From Bradyrhizobium sp. PSBB068 (GTDB lineage Bacteria; Pseudomonadota; Alphaproteobacteria; Rhizobiales; Xanthobacteraceae), in NCBI GenBank assembly GCA_016839165.1, contig CP069300.1:310001-374000 (forward strand): a stretch of 64,000 nucleotides of DNA, in the 5' to 3' direction. A model generated the notes under the pieces. The model made no database searches and had not been told where the DNA came from. It saw only the letters and a list, made by a program, of their open reading frames with translations. Shown here in pieces: positions 51,738 to 60,126 of this stretch (position 1 is the stretch's first letter; the number at the start of each line of letters is the position of its first letter). The position numbers were made by a program, and so were the translations under genes.

Positions 51738-52985
51738 ATGAATTTCGACGACACCCCGCAGGAGGCCGCATTCCGCGCCGAGGCGAAAGCCTGGATCGGA
51801 GCCAATGCGCCGAAGCAATATGAGGACGAACTGCGCAAGGCCTCGCTCGGCCGCGTTGCGCTCAAGGGCGCCAACATTCTCGAGGTCGCAAAAGCATGGC
51901 AGAAGAAGAAGGCCGATGCCGGCTGGGCCTGCCTGCACTGGCCGAAGGAGTATGGTGGCCGCGGCGCCTCGCCGATCGAGCGCGTGATCTGGCAGCAGGA
52001 AGAGGGACCGTTCGGCCGCCTCAGCTCGATGTTCATCATCGGCCATGGCATGTGCGGTCCGACCATGATGGCGTTCGCCGGCGAGGAGCAGAAACGCAAA
52101 TACCTGCCGCCGCTCGCCTCCGGCGAGAAGATCTGGTGCCAGCTGTTCTCGGAGCCCGCCGGCGGCTCCGACGTTGCGGGCCTTCGGACCCGCGCCGAGA
52201 AGCACGGCGACGAATGGGTGATCAACGGCCAGAAGATCTGGACCTCGGGCGCGCATTATTCCGACTACGGCATCCTGCTGACCCGCACCGATCCAACGGT
52301 CGCGAAGCACAAGGGCCTCACCATGTTCTTCCTGGACATGAAGAGCCCGGGTGTCGAGATCAGGCCGATCAAGCAGGCGAGCGGGGCGTCGGACTTCAAC
52401 GAAGTCTATTTCACCGACGTGCGCATTCCGGACTCGCAGCGGCTCGGCAACGTCAATGACGGCTGGAACGTGTCGCTGACCACGCTGATGAACGAGCGCA
52501 TGTCGATCGGCGCCGGCGTGGCCACCGGCTTCCCCGAGCTGTTCGATTTCTGCAACAGCCTGATGCTGGAGGATGGCCCCGCGATCGAGAACCGCGCGGT
52601 CCGCTCCAAGCTTGCGAACTGGGCGGTGAAGGCGAGCGGGCTGAAATACACCAGCATGCGGGCGATCTCCGCGCTGTCACGCGGTGAGCGTCCGGGACCG
52701 GAGAACTCGATCGGGAAGCTGGTCGCCGGCTCGATGATCCAGGATGTCGCGACCTACGCTCTCGACCTGCAGGGCGCCGCCGGCGCCTTGAGCGGGCACG
52801 AGGATGCCGAGGTTGCCGGCAAATTCCAGGCCATGCTGCTGCGCGCGCCGGGCACCCGCGTCGAGGGCGGCACCGACGAGATCATGCGCAACATCATAGC
52901 CGAACGCGTGCTGGGCCTGCCCGGTGATATCCGGGTCGACAAGGATGTTCCCTTCAACAAGATCCCGACCAAGGGCCGCGCCTGA
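51738..52985 (+). CDS. Acyl-CoA dehydrogenase, large-subunit-like, copy 1
   Basis: A 415-residue acyl-CoA dehydrogenase. Flavin and acyl sites are QLFSEPAGGSDVAGLRTRAE and NGQKIWTSGAHYSDYG. The classical YEGT glutamate position reads GGTDE with Gly, but E253 in LMNERMSIG lies where helix-G glutamates act in isovaleryl-CoA-type enzymes, so it may be the base. It is 12 bases after the smaller subunit and 29 bases before a very similar paralogue. A steroid- or pimelate-type heteromer is possible. Confidence 0.92.
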   Translation: MNFDDTPQEAAFRAEAKAWIGANAPKQYEDELRKASLGRVALKGANILEVAKAWQKKKADAGWACLHWPKEYGGRGASPIERVIWQQEEGPFGRLSSMFIIGHGMCGPTMMAFAGEEQKRKYLPPLASGEKIWCQLFSEPAGGSDVAGLRTRAEKHGDEWVINGQKIWTSGAHYSDYGILLTRTDPTVAKHKGLTMFFLDMKSPGVEIRPIKQASGASDFNEVYFTDVRIPDSQRLGNVNDGWNVSLTTLMNERMSIGAGVATGFPELFDFCNSLMLEDGPAIENRAVRSKLANWAVKASGLKYTSMRAISALSRGERPGPENSIGKLVAGSMIQDVATYALDLQGAAGALSGHEDAEVAGKFQAMLLRAPGTRVEGGTDEIMRNIIAERVLGLPGDIRVDKDVPFNKIPTKGRA

Positions 52986-53014
52986 TCGCGCGTGAAATCA
53001 AAAAGAGGTTCGCC

Positions 53015-54259
53015 ATGAATTTCGATGACACGCCGCAGGAAGCCGAGTTCCGCGCCATTGCGCGCAAGTGGATCGCCGCCAACGCACCGAAGGAGTTCGA
53101 AGAAGAGCTCTCGAAGTCGTCGCTCGGCCGCATCAGGCTGGCCAAGCACGACATGGTCGAGGTCGGCAAGGCCTGGCAGAAGAAGAAGGCGGAAGGCGGC
53201 TGGGCCTGCCTGCACTGGCCGAAGGAATATGGCGGCCGTGGCGCCACCCCGATCGAGCGCGTGATCTGGCAGCAGGAAGAAGGCGTCTATGGCAAATTGA
53301 CCCAGCCGTTCCAGATCGGCGAGGGCATGTGCGGGCCGACCGTGATGGCCTGGGGCAGCGAGGAGGCCAAGCGCCGCTATCTGCCGAAGCTCGCTGCGGG
53401 CGAGGAGATCTGGTGCCAGCTGTTCTCCGAGCCGTCGGCCGGCTCCGACGTCGCGGGACTTCGGACACGCGCCGAGAAGAAGGGCGACAGCTGGGTGGTC
53501 AACGGCCAGAAGATCTGGACCTCGGGTGCGCATTACTCCGACTACGGCCTGTTGATCGCGCGCACCGATCCGAATGTGCCCAAGCACAAGGGCCTCACGA
53601 TGTTCTTCCTCGACATGAAGAGCCCGGGCGTCGAAGTGCGGCCGATCAAGCAGGCCAACGGCATGCAGGAATTCAACGAGGTCTATTTCACCGACGTCGT
53701 AATCCCGGACAGCCAGCGGCTTGGTGCGGTCGGCGAGGGCTGGAGCGTGTCGCTGACCACGCTGATGAATGAGCGCATGTCGATCGGCGCGCGGCTTGCG
53801 ACCGGCGTGCCCGAGATGTTCGAGTTCTGCTCCAATCTGATGCTGGAAGATGGCCTTGCGATCGACGATCCGGCGGTGCGCTCGAAGCTGGCGAGCTGGG
53901 CGGTGAAGGCGAGCGGGCTGAAATACACCAGCTACCGCGCGATCTCGGCGCTGTCGAAGGGCGAGCGGCCAGGTCCGGAAAACTCCATCGGCAAGCTCGT
54001 CTCCGGCCTGATGCTGCAGGACATCGCGACCTATGCGATGGACCTCGAAGGCGCGGCGGGCAGCCTCACCGGCACCGATGAGGAGCAGGCCAACGGCCAG
54101 TTCCAGCAGATGCTGCTGTCATCGCCCTCGATGCGCATCGCCGGCGGCACCGATGAGATCCTGCGCAACATCATCGCCGAGCGCGTGCTGGGTCTGCCCG
54201 GCGACATCCGGGTCGACAAGGACGTGCCCTACAACAAGATCCCGACCAAGGGACGCTGA
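53015..54259 (+). CDS. Acyl-CoA dehydrogenase, large-subunit-like, copy 2
   Basis: A 414-residue tandem paralogue of the preceding protein; most positions are identical by eye, including MNFDDTPQEA, ACLHWPKEYGGRGA and the LMNERMSIG segment. The main differences are at about residues 95-115 and 215-240, which line the acyl pocket in this family, so the pair may differ in substrate chain. Spacing to the following nitroreductase gene is two bases (stop, then ATG at 54262). Confidence 0.92.
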   Translation: MNFDDTPQEAEFRAIARKWIAANAPKEFEEELSKSSLGRIRLAKHDMVEVGKAWQKKKAEGGWACLHWPKEYGGRGATPIERVIWQQEEGVYGKLTQPFQIGEGMCGPTVMAWGSEEAKRRYLPKLAAGEEIWCQLFSEPSAGSDVAGLRTRAEKKGDSWVVNGQKIWTSGAHYSDYGLLIARTDPNVPKHKGLTMFFLDMKSPGVEVRPIKQANGMQEFNEVYFTDVVIPDSQRLGAVGEGWSVSLTTLMNERMSIGARLATGVPEMFEFCSNLMLEDGLAIDDPAVRSKLASWAVKASGLKYTSYRAISALSKGERPGPENSIGKLVSGLMLQDIATYAMDLEGAAGSLTGTDEEQANGQFQQMLLSSPSMRIAGGTDEILRNIIAERVLGLPGDIRVDKDVPYNKIPTKGR

Positions 54260-54261
54260 GC

Positions 54262-54975
54262 ATGGATGCGAAAACACCCGGCGCGCGTTATGCGACCGAA
54301 GACCGCATCGGCGCGCTCGAGGAACTGCTCAACGAGCGCTACTCGGTGCGCGCATTCCTGCCGCGTGATGTGCCGCGCAACGTTATCGAAAACATCCTGA
54401 CGACCGCGCAGCGCACCGCGTCCTGGTGCAACAGCCAGCCCTGGCAGGTACTGATCGTCTCGGGCGAGGCCAAGGAGCGGTTCCGCAAGGCGATCTATGC
54501 CGAGGCCTCGCGCGGTCTCGGCGAGGACTACGACTTCACGCCGCCGCGCGAATATGTCGGCGTGTATCTGGAACGCCGCCGCGAAAGCGGCTTCCAGCTC
54601 TACAACACGCTGGGTATCGCGCGCGGCGACAGAGCCGCCTATGCCAAACAGGCGCTGGAGAATTACAATTTCTTCGGCGCGCCGCACATTGCCGTGATCC
54701 ACACCAACGAGCCGCTCGGCATCTATGGCGCGATTGACTGCGGCGGCTATGTCTCGAACTTCATGCTGGCCGCGCAGGCGCTCGGGCTCGGCACCATCCC
54801 GCAGGCCGCGCTCGCGCGCCATTCCGGCCTGATCCGCCGCCATTTCAGCCTGCCTGACGATCGCCGCGTGGTCTGCGGCATCTCGTTCGGCTATGCGGAT
54901 CACGCACACAAGGTGAACAGCTACCGCACGTCACGCGCAACTGTGGCTGATACTGTCACATTCGTTGATGTATAG
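54262..54975 (+). CDS. Nitroreductase-family flavoprotein
   Basis: A 237-residue FMN-dependent nitroreductase. The N-terminal motif NERYSVRAFLPRDVP begins the fold. TASWCNSQPWQVLIVSG has the usual N-x-Q-P-W FMN site. ALGLGTIPQAALARHSGLIR and VVCGISFGYAD close it. It reduces nitro groups, quinones or enones with NAD(P)H; in a CoA-pathway operon it could also act as an enoate reductase or flavin supplier. It is immediately downstream of the acyl-CoA dehydrogenases and presumably co-translated. Confidence 0.9.
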   Translation: MDAKTPGARYATEDRIGALEELLNERYSVRAFLPRDVPRNVIENILTTAQRTASWCNSQPWQVLIVSGEAKERFRKAIYAEASRGLGEDYDFTPPREYVGVYLERRRESGFQLYNTLGIARGDRAAYAKQALENYNFFGAPHIAVIHTNEPLGIYGAIDCGGYVSNFMLAAQALGLGTIPQAALARHSGLIRRHFSLPDDRRVVCGISFGYADHAHKVNSYRTSRATVADTVTFVDV

Positions 54976-55045
54976 TTTCCTCAAGGCGGGACGTATCTTC
55001 CCGCCGAGGACAAGAAGAAGCGACAAGAAAAAGCCAATAAGAAAA

Positions 55046-55456
55046 ATGGCGAACAACGCCGCTCCGACGCCGGCTGAGATCAGCTGGCAACTGCACCGGT
55101 TGCCTGCGCTCGGGCGCGATGCGTTCATCGCCGCTCATTATCTGGGACAGCCCGTTGCCTGGAAGACCCGCTTCTTCGACGCGATCGACTGGGGCGCGGG
55201 TTCGGTGCTGCAATTCAGCTTCCTGCAACGCGGCTGGCACCACCATGCGCGGCTCGACAATCCGATCTATGCCTATATCGACATCGAGCAACATCCGGAA
55301 ACACGCGGCCTGCGCCGCGGTCGTCGGATCGATCTCCAGGGCACAATCAAGGGGATCGATTTCGTGACCGGGATTACGCTCGAGCTGGACAAGTTCGAGA
55401 TTCTGCCGGTCAATTTCCTCGACCGCTTCGTGATCAGCTCCGACAGCCGCTATTAG
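55046..55456 (+). CDS. Conserved hypothetical protein at the end of the acyl-CoA operon
   Basis: A 136-residue protein from ATG 55046 (MANNAAPTPAEISWQLHRLP); an open frame extends back to 54965 and overlaps the nitroreductase stop, but those residues are Arg/Lys-rich and unlikely. No signal peptide. Contains GWHHHARLDNPIYAYIDIEQ and a basic GLRRGRRIDLQ stretch. No known family recognised. Its TAG stop overlaps the TAA of the convergent WYL regulator gene by three bases. Confidence 0.7.
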   Translation: MANNAAPTPAEISWQLHRLPALGRDAFIAAHYLGQPVAWKTRFFDAIDWGAGSVLQFSFLQRGWHHHARLDNPIYAYIDIEQHPETRGLRRGRRIDLQGTIKGIDFVTGITLELDKFEILPVNFLDRFVISSDSRY

Positions 55457-56454
55457 CCCTTGCGTCCCGCCACGCGGCGCAGCGGCGCGTCGGCATAACG
55501 CGCGGCCATCGCGCCGATGAGTTCGGCCATCTTCCCGCGCAGCTCGTCGGGCGCGATCACCTCGGCCTCGGCGCCGAGCCGCAGCAGCTCGCTCGCGGCA
55601 TGCCACACCGTCTTGCCGACCGGCATGGTGGCGATGTGCCAGCCGTCGGCGTCGGTACTGCCGACAAGCCGCATCCGCGCCTTCACGTAAGGATGCGCCA
55701 GCGCGTCGAACAGCTTCAGCCCGAGCGGCGACAGCCGCACCGTGGCCTCGTTCGGGTGCAACTCGGCCTCGAGCCGCTCGATCGAGGCACGCCAATACGT
55801 AGCGAGGTCGAAGTCCGCCGGCCGCGCGAACGGCGTGTCCAGAACAGTGCAATCCAGCACCCGCGCGACGCGGTAGGTGCGCGCATTGCCGTCGACGAGG
55901 CCCGCGAGATACCAGCTGCCGCCCTTCAGCACGAGGCCGAGCGGCGCCGCGCGCCGCCGCTTCTCGGCCTTCCAGCTCTGGTAGCGGATCTCGATCAGGT
56001 TCTCGCTCAGCACCGCGCCGGCAATCGCGCGCAGATGCTTCGGCTCCTCGGTCTCGCCGAACCAGTTGGGCGCGTCGAGGTGAAAGCGTTGCTGCAATCG
56101 GTTCGCGTTGGGGCGCAAATGTTCCGGCAGCGCCGCCATCAGCTTGGTCTGTGCCGCCATCATCGCGGCATCGAGGCCGAGCGCTGCGGCGGGCCCCGGA
56201 AGCCCGGCCATGAACAGCGCCTCGGCCTCGCCCTGCGACAGGCCATTGAGCCGCACGCGATAGCCGTCGAGCAGCCGATAGCCGCCCTCGGCGCCGCGAT
56301 CGGCATAGACGGGCACGCCGGCGGCGGCGAGCGCATCGATGTCGCGATAGATCGTGCGCACCGAAACCTCGCAGGCTTCCGCCAGCTCGGGCGCGGTGAC
56401 CTGTCCCCGCGCCTGCAGGGTGGTGAGGATGGAAAACAGCCGGCTCGCGCGCAT
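55453..56454 (-). CDS. WYL-domain transcriptional regulator (YafY type)
   Basis: A 333-residue regulator from ATG 56454. The N-terminal HTH is LAEACEVSVRTIYRDIDALA; a middle WYL domain (about 130-210) includes NLIEIRYQSWKAEKRRR and GSWYLAGLVDG; a C-terminal WCX extension follows. YafY proteins often repress a divergent gene and bind an operator with hyphenated dyad symmetry. Such a site lies between this gene and the divergent glutathione transferase. The open frame to 56568 runs over that operator and is not used. Confidence 0.9.
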   Translation of the reverse strand: MRASRLFSILTTLQARGQVTAPELAEACEVSVRTIYRDIDALAAAGVPVYADRGAEGGYRLLDGYRVRLNGLSQGEAEALFMAGLPGPAAALGLDAAMMAAQTKLMAALPEHLRPNANRLQQRFHLDAPNWFGETEEPKHLRAIAGAVLSENLIEIRYQSWKAEKRRRAAPLGLVLKGGSWYLAGLVDGNARTYRVARVLDCTVLDTPFARPADFDLATYWRASIERLEAELHPNEATVRLSPLGLKLFDALAHPYVKARMRLVGSTDADGWHIATMPVGKTVWHAASELLRLGAEAEVIAPDELRGKMAELIGAMAARYADAPLRRVAGRKG

Positions 56455-56464
56455 GGCGAAATCA

Positions 56465-56487
56465 TACCTGACACAAGATGTCAGGTA
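56465..56487. promoter_or_regulatory. Perfect inverted repeat between WYL regulator and glutathione transferase genes
   Basis: TACCTGACA (56465-56473) and TGTCAGGTA (56479-56487) are separated by CAAGA, giving a perfect 9-5-9 dyad. It lies 11 bases upstream of the WYL start (minus strand) and 50 bases upstream of the glutathione transferase start. It is very probably the operator of the WYL regulator. Confidence 0.75.
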
Positions 56488-56536
56488 TAGGTAGACATAA
56501 GGGGGCCATCCCCCGACGGCGCAAGGAGACCTGCCC

Positions 56537-57190
56537 ATGACCACCGCTGCCCCCACCGATCGCGTCACGCTGTATTACTCGCCGCAGACCCGGGCCACCG
56601 GCGCCCGCGTGCTGCTGGAGGAACTTGGCGCGCCCTACGATCTGCACATCCTCAACATAAAGGCGGCTGAGCAGCGCAAGGCCGCCTACCTTGCGATCAA
56701 TCCGCTCGGCAAGGTGCCGGCGATCCGCCACGGCGACGCGCTGGTGACCGAGCAGGTCGCGATCTTCATCTATCTCGCCGATCTGTTTCCGCAGGCCGGC
56801 CTGACGCCGGCGCTGAACGACCCGCGCCGCGGTCCCTATCTGCGCTGGATCGCCTACTACGGCTCCTCATTCGAGCCGGCCGTGATCGACCATTTCATGA
56901 AGCGCGCTCCGGCGCCTATCACGCAATCGCCCTATGCCGATTACGACACCATGCTGGCCGCACTCGAGGCGCAGCTCGCCAAGGGGCCTTATCTGTTCGG
57001 CGAAGAGATCACGGCGGCCGACATCCTTTGGGGCATCGCGTTCAACTGGACCATGATGTTCGGCATCGTGCCGAAAAGGGACGTGTTCGTCCGCTATGCC
57101 GAACGCATCGCCGCGCGTCCGGCGTTCCAGCGGATTGCGAAGGCCGACGACGAGTTGGCGGCGCAGCATGCCGCGGCCGCCGGCGTGTGA
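56537..57190 (+). CDS. Glutathione S-transferase family protein
   Basis: A 217-residue GST. The thioredoxin-like N-terminal domain includes YYSPQTRATGARVLLEELG and INPLGKVPAIRHGD, which holds the cis-Pro and glutathione-binding region, and the helical C-terminal domain has ITAADILWGIAF. ATG 56537 follows AAGGAG. It is divergent from the WYL regulator, and the DUF6157 gene follows 14 bases after its stop; the pair is probably co-transcribed. Confidence 0.93.
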   Translation: MTTAAPTDRVTLYYSPQTRATGARVLLEELGAPYDLHILNIKAAEQRKAAYLAINPLGKVPAIRHGDALVTEQVAIFIYLADLFPQAGLTPALNDPRRGPYLRWIAYYGSSFEPAVIDHFMKRAPAPITQSPYADYDTMLAALEAQLAKGPYLFGEEITAADILWGIAFNWTMMFGIVPKRDVFVRYAERIAARPAFQRIAKADDELAAQHAAAAGV

Positions 57191-57204
57191 TACGGATCGT
57201 GGCG

Positions 57205-57639
57205 ATGGCGAAAGTCCTGCACAGCACCAACTGCTTCAACACCCTGATCCGCGTCGCGGAGGATTGCCCGGCGCAGCGCGGCGAGGAGCCGCAGCTGCGC
57301 GGCGGCCAGCCGACGGTCGCCGTGCTGCAATATCGGATGCTCGCCGGCGCGCCCTACAAATACACCTCCGACGATGTGGTGTTCGTCACATCGTCGGCCG
57401 GCCGCGCGCTTGATCCAAAGGCCGCGAAGAAGGAACGCAACGCGGCACGCGAGACGTTCTTCTCGCGCGGCCAGGCCTGCATGCGCGCCTCGCCGCTCGG
57501 CAAGCGTTTCGGCTGGGGTGTCCACGCCGACGACGAAGGCCGCATCGCGATCTACGCCGTCGACAGCCAGCGCTACCAGGCGTTGGCGCGCGACCCTGAG
57601 ATCGCACAGACGCGCGCGATGCGGAGCAAGCGGGCGTGA
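57205..57639 (+). CDS. DUF6157 family protein
   Basis: A 144-residue protein from ATG 57205 (MAKVLHSTNCFNTLIRVAED). It shares the pattern of the DUF6157 family: an N-terminal NCFNTLIRVAEDCPA, a central YKYTSDDVVFV, and the later FFSRGQACMRASPLGKRFGW. Function unknown, but it is often an independent gene in many bacteria. Here it sits behind a glutathione transferase and before a repeat and IS. Confidence 0.82.
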   Translation: MAKVLHSTNCFNTLIRVAEDCPAQRGEEPQLRGGQPTVAVLQYRMLAGAPYKYTSDDVVFVTSSAGRALDPKAAKKERNAARETFFSRGQACMRASPLGKRFGWGVHADDEGRIAIYAVDSQRYQALARDPEIAQTRAMRSKRA

Positions 57640-57682
57640 GGGGATTCAGCGAAAGATCGTGCCGAATAGCATACTGTCAGCT

Positions 57683-57775
57683 CCGTCATCCTGAGGAGCG
57701 CGTAGCGCGTCTCGAAGGATGCACGGCCACAGTGGGGCCGTCGACCCTTCGAGACGCCGCTCCGCGGCTCCTCAG
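57683..57775. repeat. Type E palindromic repeat, left part, interrupted by IS1182-family element
   Basis: CCGTCATCCTGAGGAGC starts the repeat at 57683, and CCCTTCGAGACG pairs with CGTCTCGAAGG inside it. The right arm GCTCCTCAG is cut at 57775 and continues as GGTGACGG after 59295. Together they read GCTCCTCAGGGTGACGG, one mismatch from the inverse of the left arm. Confidence 0.8.
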
Positions 57776-59291
57776 AGCGTGTGAATTTTTGTGGCTTGGG
57801 CGAAAGATGTAGCGGGAGGGATGGGGGATGTGATTCCCTGCAATCGCTGAATTGCGGGAGAGCGGGAGATGGCTGAAGACCAGCTGTTTGGAGAACTGCC
57901 GGAGCAGCCGAAGCCGCAAACTGATGCGGCGCCAGCGGGTTTGCCGCGTCTGCGCGAGCCGCAGCGCGATCAGATTGAACTGCGGGCGGTGGATATCGAT
58001 AGCCTGATCGGGGAAGATCATCCGGCGCGGGTGATCTGGTGCTATGTCGACGGGCTCGAGCTGCGCGAGCTTGAAGATCGGATCAAGGCGCGGGGCGAGA
58101 GGCCGGGTCATCCGGCGACGTCGCCACGGCTTTTGCTGGCACTGTGGCTCTATGCGACCAGCGACGGGGTAGGAAGCGCTCGCGCCCTGGAGCGGCTGTG
58201 CGAGAGCCACGATGTCTATCGCTGGCTGTGTGGCGGGGTCTCGGTGAACTACCATACGCTGGCGGACTTCCGGGTCGGATGCGCCGATCTGCTCGATCGG
58301 CTGCTCGCCGAACATCTTGCGGCCTTGGCGGAGGTGGGCCTGGTCGACCTCAGCAAGCTGGCGCAGGACGGCGTGCGGATCCGGGCGAGCGCCGGGGCCG
58401 CCTCGTTCCGGCGAGAACAGACACTCGATCACCATTTGGAGACCGCGCAGACGATCGTGGCGGAGCTCAAACGCGAGGTCGAGGCGCGCTCCGATGCCAG
58501 CAACCAGCGCATCAAGGCGGCCAAGGAGCGAGCGGCGCGTGAGCGCACCGAACGCCTGAAGGCAGCGCAGGCCGCGCTCGCCGAGATCAAGCGGCAGCGC
58601 CAGGCGCGCGAAGACAAGCGCAACAACGGCAAGACGCCGAAGGAGCCGCGCGCCTCTACGACGGACCCCGACGCCCGCGTCATGAAGATGGCCGACGGCG
58701 GCTTCCGGCCAGGATACAATGTGCAGGTGGCGAGCGCGGCCGGCGAGCAGATCGTGGCCGGGCTCGACGTGACCAATATTGGTTCCGATCGCGGCCTCAT
58801 GCAGCCAATGCTAGATCGCTTGCGCGCGCGGACCGGCCGCCTTCCGGGCCGCCATCTCGTTGATGGCGGCTTTGGCAGTGCCGAGGACATCGAGTGGGCG
58901 CATGATCAAGGGGTTGAGGTCTATTGTCCGCCCACGCAATCCAAGCACGGTACCGATCCCTACCTGCCGCGGCGCGGCGACGGCCCGGGCGTGTTGGCTT
59001 GGCGGGCACGGATGGCAAGCGAGCCGGGCAAGGCCCAGTACAAGCTCCGATCGATCTGCGAGTGCATCCACGCTCGATGGCGCAACTGGGGCCTGCGGCA
59101 ACTCACCGTACGCGGCCTTGAAAAGGTCCGTGCCGTCGCGCTCTGGTTCGCCCTCACCAACAACGTCTTACAAGGGCATCGGCTCTACAGCGCTTAAACA
59201 CCACATCGGCCACCCGGCCGCAGCTGCGCAAAAAACCAAACCCACCCGACCTACAGACGTAAAAGGCAAAACCCGAAAGCTTCACAAGCTG
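57776..59291 (+). mobile_element. IS1182-family insertion sequence with TCAG target duplication
   Basis: About 1.5 kb. The left end AGCGTGTGAA and the right end (inward AGCTTGTGAA, ending at 59290) are inverted repeats with one mismatch over 10 bp. TCAG at 57772-57775 and 59292-59295 looks like a 4-bp target duplication. The flanking repeat can be rejoined across the element. The end positions are uncertain by one or two bases. Confidence 0.85.
57869..59197 (+). CDS. IS1182-family transposase (DDE)
   Basis: A 442-residue intact transposase with an N-terminal DUF772-like region: ELRAVDIDSLIGEDHPARV, LWLYATSDGVGSARALERLC. The catalytic DDE set is D157 (LAQDGVRIRA), D332 (LVDGGFGSAED) and a Glu in the C-terminal YKLRSICECIHARWRNWGL region. 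A coiled-coil-like insertion lies at about 195-245. The frame is uninterrupted, so the element may be active. Start ATG 57869 follows GGGAG. Confidence 0.92.
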   Translation: MAEDQLFGELPEQPKPQTDAAPAGLPRLREPQRDQIELRAVDIDSLIGEDHPARVIWCYVDGLELRELEDRIKARGERPGHPATSPRLLLALWLYATSDGVGSARALERLCESHDVYRWLCGGVSVNYHTLADFRVGCADLLDRLLAEHLAALAEVGLVDLSKLAQDGVRIRASAGAASFRREQTLDHHLETAQTIVAELKREVEARSDASNQRIKAAKERAARERTERLKAAQAALAEIKRQRQAREDKRNNGKTPKEPRASTTDPDARVMKMADGGFRPGYNVQVASAAGEQIVAGLDVTNIGSDRGLMQPMLDRLRARTGRLPGRHLVDGGFGSAEDIEWAHDQGVEVYCPPTQSKHGTDPYLPRRGDGPGVLAWRARMASEPGKAQYKLRSICECIHARWRNWGLRQLTVRGLEKVRAVALWFALTNNVLQGHRLYSA

Positions 59292-59325
59292 TCAGGGTGA
59301 CGGTAGTTAGAGCGCGGGAGGTCAA

Positions 59326-60126
59326 CTAAAACCTCGGCGCCCTCTTCTCGGCGAACGCCTTGATGCCTTCCTTGATCTCGTCGCCGCGCATGCTGTCGCG
59401 ATGGCGCTGGTCGGCGTCGGCTTCGTCGAGCTGGCCGCGGGCGAATTCGTTGATCGCGCGCTTCATGCCGGCCATCGCCTTCGGCGCATTGCCGGCCAGG
59501 ATCGTCGCCAGCCGGTCGACCTCCTCGTCGAGCACGTCGGGCGGCACCATTGCGGTGAGGTAGCCGATGCGCAGCATCTCCGGCGCCGTGATCTTCTGCG
59601 CGGTCAAGAACAGCATCTTGGCATTGTCGACGCCGAGCCGCGTGACGTAGCGCCGGATGCCGCTCTTGTAATAGTGCAGCCCGAGCCGCGCCGCCGGCAT
59701 GAACATCTCGGCGGTATCGACGCCGATGCGAAAGTCGCAGGCGAGCGCAAGGTCGGTCGAGCCGCCATAGACGCCGCCATTGAGCCGGCAGATCGTCGGC
59801 ACAGCGAGGTCCTCGAGCCGGTCGACCACGACCTCGAAGGCCGAACCCGCGCTCTGCTGCTCGTTGGCGCTCACCGCGCGCTCGGCCACCGAGTTGAGAT
59901 CGTAGCCAGCGGAGAATGCGCGGCCGGTTCCGGTCAGCACCAGCACCCGGATCGCGGGATCGGCCTCGATCCGGTCGAACAGGCGGACGAGCTCGCCGAG
60001 ATCCTCGGCCTGCAGGCGGTTGAGATGCTTCGGCCGGTTGAGACGGATCGTGGCGCGCGCGCCGGCAATCTCGAGCACGGGTCCGCTGGCGGTGTCGGCC
60101 GCGTCAGCCATCTTGGTCTCCATCAT
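59326..60126 (-). CDS. Enoyl-CoA hydratase/isomerase family protein
   Basis: A 266-residue crotonase-fold protein. Oxyanion-hole segments are AFSAGYDLNSVAE and LNGGVYGGSTDLALACDF. Active-site glutamates of typical hydratases are not clearly conserved (ARLGLHYYKSGIRRYVTRL), so another acyl-CoA reaction is possible. ATG 60126 overlaps the upstream channel gene stop by ATGA, so translation is coupled to the channel. A second ATG 12-15 bases later (MADAADTASG) is an alternative. Confidence 0.88.
   Translation of the reverse strand: MMETKMADAADTASGPVLEIAGARATIRLNRPKHLNRLQAEDLGELVRLFDRIEADPAIRVLVLTGTGRAFSAGYDLNSVAERAVSANEQQSAGSAFEVVVDRLEDLAVPTICRLNGGVYGGSTDLALACDFRIGVDTAEMFMPAARLGLHYYKSGIRRYVTRLGVDNAKMLFLTAQKITAPEMLRIGYLTAMVPPDVLDEEVDRLATILAGNAPKAMAGMKRAINEFARGQLDEADADQRHRDSMRGDEIKEGIKAFAEKRAPRF

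Noticed and set aside
54965-55045. N-terminal extension of the hypothetical protein at the end of the acyl-CoA operon
   Set aside because: It overlaps the nitroreductase stop, is unusually basic and has no ribosome binding site.
56455-56568. N-terminal extension of the WYL regulator
   Set aside because: It runs through the operator palindrome and into the divergent gene.
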